A DNA stretch of 64,000 nucleotides, taken from assembly GCA_964017125.1 (NCBI GenBank), contig OZ024909.1:70744427-70808426 (forward strand). The letters run 5' to 3'. The first letter of the stretch is position 1, and the number at the start of each line of letters is the position of its first letter. The notes under the pieces were generated by a model. The model saw nothing but the letters and a program-made list of their open reading frames with translations. It was not told the origin of the DNA and ran no database searches. The translations under genes were made by a program, and so were the position numbers. This stretch comes from Flabesymbios commensalis (taxonomy: Eukaryota; Annelida; Polychaeta; Terebellida; Flabelligeridae). Of the stretch, positions 38,301 to 50,300 are shown piece by piece.

Positions 38301-41300
38301 GACCCCAAAGATAAATAATCAACAGAGAAAAAAACTATATCAGAGAATTTTGGGTCACCACCCTTAGCTGCCGGACTACTATGTGGGAAAGCTATACCTG
38401 TAATGCTATTTCATTCTGTACTGCTGTTTCAAGCCTCCTGGGGTGTGGGAAAAGGTCTGCATGGCTAGCATGAATTGCTTGCCCAGCTGTAACGCATTCA
38501 TTCCTCATCCTATCTCACACTCGAATACATCGAATCTGCAGCTGATTCGGATCGAGATGTTTATAATTGTGATGTATAGTAAGACATGTCCAGCTACCAG
38601 TGTCGATGACGTGATAAAACAGCTGTTTGACCAAGGCTTTTATTTATTTATTTATTTATTTATTTATTAAGATTCGCCAAATACACAGTATACATTACTT
38701 TGTTCAATGATAAGAAAACATAAGTCATAATAATACTGTTGGCTGGGACATGGCATCAGATATGTAATATCTATGCTAGGCCTGTCCCATAATCAGATAA
38801 CAATGTTATTAAAGTATGCGTTCAGCAATTATGAAAAACGCATTCCAGCAAAACACGAGACGCCCATCAAACGCCGAATCAATGCTGGCCCACCGTCTAC
38901 GACGCTGGCCCAACACCGACTCAACACCAGGTGAACTTCCCGTGCCTGCTGGGATGTGTCAAAAAGAAAAAGAGAGAAAAGTGTTTCATGCCTGGCGACA
39001 TCGCGGACAGCGACAAACGGTAACCCACGTGCAAGAGTTGTCAATATCATAGGTCGTAGTCAACTTTACAATGTAAAAATTATATAATAGTTTCTTAAAA
39101 CGTTTGACAAATCTATTGCGGCAATTAATTTGTTTTATTGTGTTCGGCAGGATATTCCACATTTTTACTACCCGATTAGAGAAAAATAGCCCAGCCAATT
39201 CAGAATTAAAGCGTACAGATCTTAAAGGCAAGACCTGTTGACCTAGCCTAGTTCTAGAGGTGTCAGCGTTATAAAAAGAAAGAATATGTCTAATGTCTAT
39301 ATCTATGAAATTATGTATACATTTATATAGAAAACACAAGTCGTTGATATCTTTTATAAAAGACAAAGGAAGTAATTTGGTGTTATGTAGTCTGGTTGGG
39401 TAATCCGACACATAATCATTAAGAATATATTTCGTGGCTTTACGTTGTATACGTTCAATCTGGTTGAGATCTGCCTTGCTACAGGAATAAACAATTGATG
39501 CGTAGGAAAATAACGGTTTAACCAAAGTTGTATATAGGTGTAGTTTGACTCTATATGGAGCATTGAATCCGACTGTACGCTTTATCAGGCCAAGCATTCT
39601 GTTCGCCTTGCTAATTTTAGTGGCAATATGACTTCTCCAGGTTAAGGAAGAATTGATTAGTAGTCCTAGATCATTAAACTCTTTAACAGATTCTAGATGA
39701 ATGTTATTTAAATGGTATTGAAAATTATGTTTAAAAGATCTGGCTATTGTGAGGACTTTGCACTTGGTACCATTGAAGAAAAGCTTCCAAATATCACTCC
39801 AACGTGTAAAAATATTCAAATCGCTTTGAAGGTCTACACAATCCTGCATTGATTTAATTTCTCTTCCAATTTTTGCATCATCAGCATATAGAGTTTTAAA
39901 AGATAGATTTGAAATATTGTCCGCAATGTCATTCACATATAATATAAACATTAATGGGCCAAGTATTGACCCTTGGGGTACCCCAGATCTAACAGGTAGT
40001 TTAGTAGACATGCTACCGTGAATTAATACTCGCTGGTATCGATTATTTAGATAACTATGGAACCAGTTAAGCAGCGTCCCATTAAAACCGAAAGTCTGAA
40101 GTTTATGTATTAAGAGATGATGCGGAACTGAATCAAAGGCTTTTGTAAAATCAAGATATATAACGTCAGTTTGGCAACCAGAGTCTAAAATTTTTGAGAT
40201 TTTGTCGTAAAAGACATATAATTGAGATTCTGTTGAGCGTCGTTGGACAAATCCATACTGGTTGTTAGAAATTAAATCTTTGATTTCTGGATAAATTATG
40301 TTGCAGATAGCACGTTCAAATATTTTGCTTAAAATACTAAGTAAAGATATAGGCCTATAATTTTCGCAATTAGTTCTATCACCTTTCTTAAAAATGGGAC
40401 ATATATTAGCCATTTTCCAGGAGGTTGGAAATATGCCAGCTTGCAAAGATATGTTTAACAGTTTGGTAAAAGAAGGTGCCAGTTCCTTAGCACAATTCTT
40501 TAGAAATACACCTGGAATGCCATCCGGCCCTGTCGCTTTGCTAGTGTCTATATTCTGTAATATAATGCGGACTTCAGCAACTGATAACTGTACAATTGAT
40601 AGATTATGATTAATAAAACTATTGATGGGAGGAAGGTTATCCGTATTATGGACGTGAGTAAAGTTTGAATAAAAGAAATTGTTAAAATAATTCGCTACAA
40701 CTTCAGGTTCGTCTGAAGTATTACCCTGAAATTTCATTTCAGAAGGGATATGTTTACTTTTTGTCTTTGATCTTAAGAAGCTCCAAAACCTTTTGGGATT
40801 AGTCCTAATATCATCGAGCGAATCCTTAGTATATTTATTGTATTTTTGATCTATCATGTTCCGGAGACTGTTCCTGAGTCGACGGTATTTAGCCCAAGCA
40901 CTCTGGGTGTTAATCCTCCTAGCCCGTTTGCTGGCAGTCTCTTTCTTTTTGCTCAGATTTATTACCTCACTGTCAATCCAAGGGGGAGAATTAATGTCAC
41001 GAATAATGCGACGGGGTACAAATGTATTTAATGTTTCTTCCAATTTAGAGACCCAATTATCACAAATACGATTAATGTCGGGTATACCCACTGAGTCACT
41101 AACTATATCGATGAGATCAGCGTTAGTTAAATATACCTTCACCTTAGTCCAATCCACATTCCTATAGTCAAAAACTGATCTAGTCAGTTTATTATTTTTA
41201 AGGCTACTAGCCTTGATAGAAAAATTTATAAGGTAATGATCCGATGGAAATAGGTCCTGTTCAACATCTATATCCGTAATTAAATGGGGTGATGTAGATA

Positions 41301-44300
41301 ATATTAAATCTAATCTGTTACCATTTTGATGGGTTGAGCACATAACTATATGTTTTAAACAGAATTCTTGGAATATATCATAATAGTACCAGTAGTTATT
41401 ATTATCCGTAAGCGGAACATTCAAGTTCAAGTCAAAGTCTGGTAAATTAAAATCACCCATAACAAGAATGTTGGAGAAACCTTCTTCTCGTATACGACGG
41501 AGACAGGTTTCTAAATTTTGCGGACATTCCACAGAGTTATCAGACGGTGGTCGGTAATAAGTCAGAAGAGCTATCCTCGGGAGTTTAGGAATAATGATTT
41601 CAACAATAATGATCTCATTATGTCGATCATTCTGTACCATTAGATCAGGTCTCAGTTTTGAATAAATACTCGTGTGGATAGCTGCTAAAACGCCACCGTA
41701 CCCTCCGCGATCCTTTCTATAAATATTAAAATCAGCTTCAGGTAATATTTCACAGTTTTTGATATCTTCTGTTAACCACGACTCGGTTACTGAAATAATT
41801 TTTGCTTGTTTTAATTCGACGAGTGATTGAAAATCTTTTAATTTATTATGATTTTTTGAAACCGACTTTAAACTTCTAGTATTAAGTAGAAACGCATTTA
41901 TATAATTAGATGGGCCTGGATTACGCTCTATATCTCCGCTGAGTAACAATAGTGAAAATAACCAATACAAAATTCCCACCCTACACAGAAAACTGATGAT
42001 AAGGTAACCATTGAGAATTATACCAGGCTTACCACGACCCCGATATGTACCAATACGCGCTCTATATGTTTCAATATCAACAGTCATGTTTATAGTTTAG
42101 AGTTGGGGCAGAATTAAAACATATAGAGCACGATATCACCCGACCACGTGGAATCACAAAACCTATCGCATTTCGGAGTCGCAGGCATGAGACACAACAT
42201 AATAGATGATAATACAAGATTAATAAACTGTTCTTTACAGTGTGTGTTATATATGAACACACTGCACACATTACGAGGTCGAGTGCAAAAAGTGTAAGCA
42301 CGTGAAAAATTGAGCTAACCCCAATCGACTTATCTTGAACATAATTACTAGCCAATACTTATAAAATAATAACAAGTGTGTACAAGCACTGGTCCAGCGG
42401 TGGTGCAATATCAATTTAGCTAGATAGACTGCATCAAATATGAAACACGGGACCGACCTGGCCCAGTGCTGGCCCACCTTCTACGACACTCTGGCCCAAC
42501 ACGAACAGTGAATGGAAAATGTGCGGGCCTTCGAGCCAACAACAGACTGGCCAGTACCATACCAATATCGGGCCAACGTCTGACATCGGCAAGTTTCATA
42601 TTTAAACTTGACATTCCGGTGGCTGCCGAGTAGACACGACACATCGAACCAGGGCCGGCTCAATGTTGGTCCACCGTCTGCGACGTTGGCCCACCACCGA
42701 GACGACGCCGGACCAATGTCCCGTGTCTGCCGTGTGTATGAAATGATGAATACATATCTAATAGTTGAGTTGAATCATGCAATCGTTACACACGTACATG
42801 GAGAACCATTATAGTAGTATACAAATCATCTAATATATATATAAATTATCTATAACTTTGGTATGTTTTATGAAGAAATTGACGAACATAAAAGCCAAAT
42901 CCTAAGAGCACATCATTATAAAAGCAGGCTCAATATACAATTATTGTACAATTGAAAATATCCACCAACCAAAGCTGCTTTACTACAACATGTGAAACGT
43001 GCTGTGGACCAAGCAGGACATGTGTGGTCACAAGCTCTTGTACCAGCTCATCCTCTATCAAGTCCAAAACTGGGGGGGCTGAACTGCAACTGCGATCGTG
43101 CTTCGCGATCGTGCTATGAACTCTACACTGTTGCTGCAATAAAGGTTGTAAGCGCCGCTGTAAGTATCTGTCATCAAGTCTGCAATGCACAGAAACTGTT
43201 ATTGCAGGGGAGCATGTGACGATGCATAAATAAAGAACACAAGTTCTGTCATATGTATTCTGGGTAATCAAAATTATTTGATGCATACTGCCTGGTAATA
43301 TAAATACATATTACAGAATTCCAGAAGCTCACCGTTTTAAACCGTCTCTATACAGTTTTTATAAAGTAGACGTTCAGTCCTTGTCGACCACTTTGAAATG
43401 AAATATCGCGATTTTCAGATGGTATTTTATATCTCTATATATCTTAGATGAAGATTTATTGTCACTGATAAAATAAGTCTCGTGAAATGATCATGTTTCA
43501 TTTTTGCCTATTCAAGATCTAAAAAATAAACATTTTAACATGTCGGCCATGTAACATGTGTAAGGCCACTAATTTTGTCATAAATGTATTCCCTGACCCC
43601 GAAAATGTTGGTGTAGACACAAAGATCGTGATTCTATGTCTATTACAAGCCGAAATATTGTAAATATGGATTTTCATGGCAGCCATTTTGAAATAAATTT
43701 AAAATGGCGGCCCGATCCCTTGCTTATTTTGATAGGTACCAAGCTTAATATGAATCTACATACCTTAAACTACATCTGTGCAAATTGTCATGCTTTTGTC
43801 AAATTTTGCACGATTGTTTCACTTAAAAGCTGTACTAGTGTATGGAACACAGTCTCAGATCATATGCATGATGGTACAGTCAAATCCCCATAATCTATCA
43901 CTCGGCCAAACTCATTCATTATGTCTTTCTATTTTTACTGTTAATGTTGGTCTTGTTTTACAGATGACAATGACCCCTCAACCACCTAAGGCGTTTTATA
44001 CTCCGTCAGATAACATGAGGATCTTATTAACTGGACAACCTGGATCTCGTGTGTTGCTCCAAGCAGTGGACAAATCGGTGTTCTTTCTCAACGATAAGAG
44101 AACTCTCACCAGGAAAAAGGTATGGTACATAAGCTCTGATGATTAGTCCTGGTGATTTATGTACAAGAGTTTTCTTTAAAGTGGTGGAATTGAAAGTTGC
44201 AAATGACTAAATATTGAGAGAAACTATTTATTGAGAGATGTATATTACACAGGTCTATATAGCTACACTGTGCTATATAATGCTCCACCATAGGTCTATA

Positions 44301-47300
44301 TAGCCACACTGTGCTATATAGCCTGCATTTCAATTAGATGCTTCCCACCAAACACAAGATGCTGAACTCATGTTGTTGTAATATTGGTCTATCATCTACG
44401 ACGCTGGACCAACATTATACCAGTATTGATTCAAAGTCTCGTGTTTATTGTGCTAATGGCTCGCTGTACATTGCTATATGAACATTAAATAAGGTTTCTG
44501 GAAAGTTAAGAGATGTGTTTAATCAGTTACCATGACAACTTGATCATTTCAACTGGAAAAAACATGGAGAACCAAGTAACCAATTTTAGCCACTTGAAGT
44601 ATAATCAGATGATCCCAGAAGTGAGACAAATTCAAGCGAATGTGTTTGTGCATTTTTCAACAGATGTTTGAAAGATTGGCTGAACAGGATCTTGGATGTA
44701 CACCGGGAGGCGGACAGGACAACGCCGGGGTGTTTAAGGTAATAATGCACTTATGTGTCTTCTTCGTCTTCTTGTTATATAAATACATATAAATATCAAT
44801 AGGTCTACGCATTATCCTTCCATATTCTGATTAGCCTATTATATAATAAAAAATGCCTATATTTAATGCATGTCTGCCACAGCGTTATTACCAAACTAAG
44901 ACGATCTGTCAAGTCTGTCAAGATCTGTCAAGTCTCCTTTCTTCCTATTGTAAATTTAAAATAGGAAGAAAACAAATTTGTCTGCTTGTAGATGTGGTCA
45001 CTGTGTAAACACTAACTTACTAGTATTATTTATATTCCTCTTCTTGTTATTTTTTCAGGATGCAGGATTATTTGGTCTGACAAACGTGAACCTTGCAATG
45101 GGTGTCCGTTCCGCTGTATTCTGCCGAGAGCCTGGAAGAAAAAAACGATCAACAAGTAAGATCAACTACCATTCATTATGACAGCTGATCAAAACTACAC
45201 CACCATGTGGGTTTTCAGCTATCGCGAGGTGTTGACCCGATGTTGGTTGAATGTTGGACCAGCGTCGCAGACGATGGACCACCATTAAACTAGCATTGGG
45301 TTAATGTCCCATGTTTACTGGTTGATTCCGTAGTACTAGGATGCAATGGGCGCTAGGTTTATAAACGCGGCTATAGTCATGCCCCATTAGTCATTAATTG
45401 TCTACCTATATAGTCAACTATAGGTGTGAAGGCGGGGGAGGGAGGGTGTAGCATGCTTTGGCGACCCCCACTAAAAATAACTGAGTCGCGAGGGGCACCT
45501 AAAAGCTGTTATGTAGTGTTTATGTACTGTCACATTAGCAACCCTGGAAACGCATTAAATGTGAGACTCGATCCAAAGCTGGCCCAATGCCGTACCAGTG
45601 TCTATGACATTGTACCCACATCAAACCAACACAAGCTGTATGTCTTGCGCTTGCTGATAATCCACATTTATAACTATATATGCATTTACGCATGGGCCTG
45701 AACGAAAACACACACATATGCCTATATATGTATGAACAAAGCGAAATTTACCAAACTGTTCTAAATAGTTGGAATATTTTTTTTTATAATTATTATAAAA
45801 ATCGCTTCAAGTGATATATTATTTATTGTGATATATACTAAAAAAAATCATGATTACGAATAAATATAATCATGATTACAGTGCTTTTAGAATATCAATT
45901 ATGGTTATGATTACGATTACAGGTCATATTTTTTTCTCGATTACGATTATAATCATGATTATACGATTTAAAAAAATATGATTACGATTATGATTACAAT
46001 GTAATCGATTAAAAATCGTAACCGACGATTATGATTATAATCGACCCCAACCCTGTTCCACACCACACTCACAATGTCAAAGCTCAAATTAGACAGGTCC
46101 CGTGCCATAGGTCGTTTATGTTACAGTCCGTCATCAGCGATTCGCAGCGATTGTGCATATTCCTTTCTATAAAATGTTGCTTTGATATAAGCGTACATCA
46201 ATGTGGCTATCTTTAACAAATGTACCACCAAGGGACAGCCACATTTTATGATAGGACGCCTTTGTTGTGACTAGGGGAGCTGCCTGCTTGGAAAATCGGA
46301 GATCGCGGGTTCGAACCCCGTTTTGGAATTCCAGTTTCAAAGAAACAGAATGTTTGTTCCCCGCTCACTCGTAAAGATTAAATATTGTAGCGAGTCTCCA
46401 TGACCGAGCGGTAAAGTGCGCGGCCTCAGACCGCCAGGCCTCGAATTTCGAATTATGTGTCTGGAGGGCAGTGTCATCTAATTCACCTCACCATCCTCAT
46501 GCGGTTCTCCTGGCCCAGTTTAGCCCACATGTACACAAAAGTGGCCTAAAACCCCATTCATCAGTTCATTTCATTTCATTGTTGTGACTAGGGAGTCACT
46601 TAGGCTAAAAATCAACATCCAATGAACTAATCACTTAGACTGTTTTCTGTTATATGATGGAACCGTTACCGTGATAGGCCTAGTCATGTGCTAAATACTC
46701 CTACACAACTTGACTGATTCAGTGATGTCGTGATTATCATTGCTCTATTTTATTTCAGACAACCCCACGATGACTAATCTAGGAATGTGTTGTCGTGAAG
46801 GACAGCGTATAGAGGGCAATGTGGACATGGCCACCTGTAGACGAAATGCTGCTAACCTGGAAGATGCATCTGTAGAATGCAAAAATAGATACTTTTTCTG
46901 TTGTAAGAAAACCCTGGAAACTAACAGCACAAAAGTGGACGAAGATCGATCAGGTAGTTATCATTGTCAACCTACTATATAAATAATATAATTTATTCAC
47001 TGGTAATATTACACAAGTAGAAAAAGGGCGGTAGTTAGCATTGTCAACCTAGTATATAAACTCCACCCACGTGAGAACACACATAACCTACTAGTATCCC
47101 TAACTTAAGGCTCATCTGTGAAACAAATTGTAGGAAGCTACTTTCAACTGTTTTGGATAGGTATGGGTATGGTCAATTACCCAAAAAAGTAAGGTGGGAT
47201 AGAGGCTGGATTTTTTTTTATTAGAGAAAATGCCACCGGCACATATCGCCCCATTTTGAACCATTTGCCAAAGAAAATTGTGTTAGATTTCTTTTTCCAC

Positions 47301-50300
47301 TAAATACATTTCTGAAGTTATTTTAGCATTTTATAGTCCTCTTCTGCAGGAATCCAGGATGGCCGCCATCCGCCCTTATCGCATCATAACTTTTAAACCA
47401 CTGCTCTACTAGCTGATAGTGGACTGGTCTTGCATATATCCAGACCTAAACTCTTCAGAAATCAACTTATTGGTCATTACTGTATCTTTTGAACTGTTGG
47501 GCCTGGAAGGTCATGTGACCTCTCTCAATTCGCACAATGGCCGCATTATTGGAGGTCGGTAATATATATGTTTACCCTAACATCGATGGTTTTAAGGATA
47601 TTCAACTAAAACTGATTTCAACATAATAAAAACAACCGCTACGACCATTTTTTGTGTTGACTGTTCCCTTTTGTACATTTTGCACATTGTAAATATTGTA
47701 ATTTAATTATGCAGACTTCTACATATTTCATTCAGTACAGCAAGAAAGCACAACACATTTTGTATTCATTTGTCTGCTAGTGTTGTTTTTGTTCTAATAA
47801 ATACATGAAGGTGGGCATTTTCCATGGAGCGAGTAAATAATCGGGTCCGGACGGTACTAGACGCATTACTGCAGTGGTTATTCCAACATCTTTTGCTTCA
47901 TGCCCATACCGTAGTGGATCTGGTTTCATGTATTTTAACAACATTATTTCTAGTTATTTCTAGACATTATTCTCCAGTTTAAAATTTTATATCGTTCAAT
48001 TTATTACTATTATCTCCACACTGTCGCATGAATAAATAGTACTAGTATCTGGTCAATTACGGTATCTGGCCAGATTATGGATGATCTGTCTTATATCATC
48101 TTGTCTTTGAAATATTATTTTGTGACTAAAATTTTGCGATCTAAGTCATGGGTATGCTGGAACGAAATAATATGTCGGTATATAATATCATACAATATTA
48201 TAATAGGCCAACCATAATATTACACTCTAAGGCTAAGATATGACATGTAGGCATATGCCATTATATAATAATGACACTATGAAATAGTATAATGTTCTAA
48301 TCATATTCACTAATTCTAAACCATACAGGATTTAAAATAAAACCATTTTGACCGAAGATAAACACTCGTTAAAGGCATTAATATCAATATCAAGAAATCA
48401 TAGCGCCCCATTATAATATTATGCTGTACATATAGTGGCATTGTGATGTCATATACATGCATCTGGATGTCATATCTTCACAATCAGGTGTGTTGCGACC
48501 TTGATTGTGAGAACATTCACAATTCGGACACAGCTTCAGCCAAACCTGTAAGCTAGTCCGAACGTCAATAGAAAAGTTACTCAAAACGGCCAAGTACAAA
48601 CTAATTTATATCTTATCGGGAAAATGAAACACCGGCTAACTAAGATTAGACGGTTAGACTGAAAAAAGGGTGAGAGTACGAACGGTATAGTCGGTAATAA
48701 ATCAGCGAGAAACAAGAAAACACAGCTTGTTAGAAATATACAAATAATTGGTTTTAATTCATTATTTGTAAATGGTGACAGATCTCAATATGTCAAGTCA
48801 CAAGGCTCTGACAGGAGCCGTTCGTAACAGTTTATTCAAATACTGGAAGCTCCACTACTTTACGGACGCGTACCTGATGGTACCTACAGTTGATAAGGTT
48901 GACTTTTACCGGCAGAGACACAGAGTAAAGAGTAACTTATAGATCAATATCATTGTCTACCACAGACAGAGATACAGGGTAAATTATCACCTACAGCGTA
49001 TAATGCTGCCTTTGACAGAAAGAGATACCAAGGAGAGAGTGTGGTATCATTGATGTTATAGTGGATGTCAGAATAATTCAATATTACCACAGTTTTACTA
49101 CACCAAGACCAGCAGGGGAGAGAAGCGAGATGTATAAAAACCGGAAAGGTTTTCATCATGACCCAGACTCTCAAACCAGCTAACGATGATCTGCCAATGT
49201 TGGCACACTTTTTATCGCTCTCTAATTCTGAGTCTTCAAGGAGTATGTCGTGGAGAGGTCACAGAGTCTACCTGCTGCGCACAGATGCCTACCGTGGGTA
49301 CGGGCAAACTGGCAATACCTAAACGCTGCAGCAGGTAGACAAAAAGGATTGACGTAATACTGGTGATCGCTGTAGCTCTCCACAACTACTGAACCACTGA
49401 TGCAACCAGACACAGCTCCTGGTTTTATGACTCCTCAGACGACATACAAAACCGGAGGTGTACAGGGATGTACACTCCGATAAAAGGCGACCATAAGTAT
49501 CACGCCTTCGCCGAGCTTGACAGGGTTCAGACCTTGCAATATATATTGATCCAGCATGTTTACCCCCTCCGAGCAAAAAACTAAGGTTGCAGAGGTACGT
49601 TTTTGTGAGGAATTTAAACAAAGTAGAGTAAGTTAAGCTGCCATATCCTTTCATATACTAATAAATTTGTATATTTATTATTATCATATCATATGATAGG
49701 TTTGTCAAGACATTATACTATTATATAGTGACATTATAATATCATATGATATCGTTAAAATGTAATAAAATTATATTGTGGTTTTATAAAATGTTGTTTG
49801 CTGAAAACTATATAGTAGTATATACTAACAAAACGAGAAAGATCATCCCATGTGGCTTGATACCCTGATTGACGAGATAATATTTATTTATGCCACTGGT
49901 CGATATAATGGTATTCAATGTCAGGGTATAAATATTAATGTTATAAATGGTAGAATACTGTCTAGATATGGCACTTTAATGTTGATGTAATACACGAAAC
50001 CAGATCCACTTCATTGTAAAGCAACATATGTTGGAATAACACCAGTCCACACCCCATGATTAGCTCGCTCCCTGCAAATGACAGACAATGTGTACCATAT
50101 TTATTCTAATCGTGGCTCATATTGCAATGAACGCCCACCCGCGGATTTGAATATAAAACCCACGATCATGTAGGCCTACACTATGTATGATGGCGGCCAT
50201 CCAGGATTTCCGCTATAATAAATTCAGAATGTGATTTTTGTGTCAGGTGTGGGAAAGGTGTTAGGTGTGGGAAAGACACCTAACACAATATTCTGTGACA

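Larger units (their letters stand above)
38639..42300 (-). mobile_element. Nearly full-length CR1/Jockey-type LINE, antisense in C3 intron 13
   Basis: One long open ORF2 (38986-42087, minus) with endonuclease and reverse transcriptase. The 3' end on its own strand is probably the (AATA)n tract at 38639-38670, the kind of A-rich microsatellite in which CR1-type LINEs end. A palindromic MITE (38845-38953) lies in the 3' untranslated part, so it is younger than the LINE or travels with it. The 5' boundary is uncertain (about 42100-42400). I saw no separate ORF1 upstream and no clear TSD. Confidence 0.85.

Noticed and set aside
42077-42355. 92-codon ORF upstream of the LINE ORF, considered as LINE ORF1
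   Set aside because: No zinc-knuckle, RRM, PHD or coiled-coil signature of LINE ORF1 proteins; it overlaps the ORF2 start and looks like chance.
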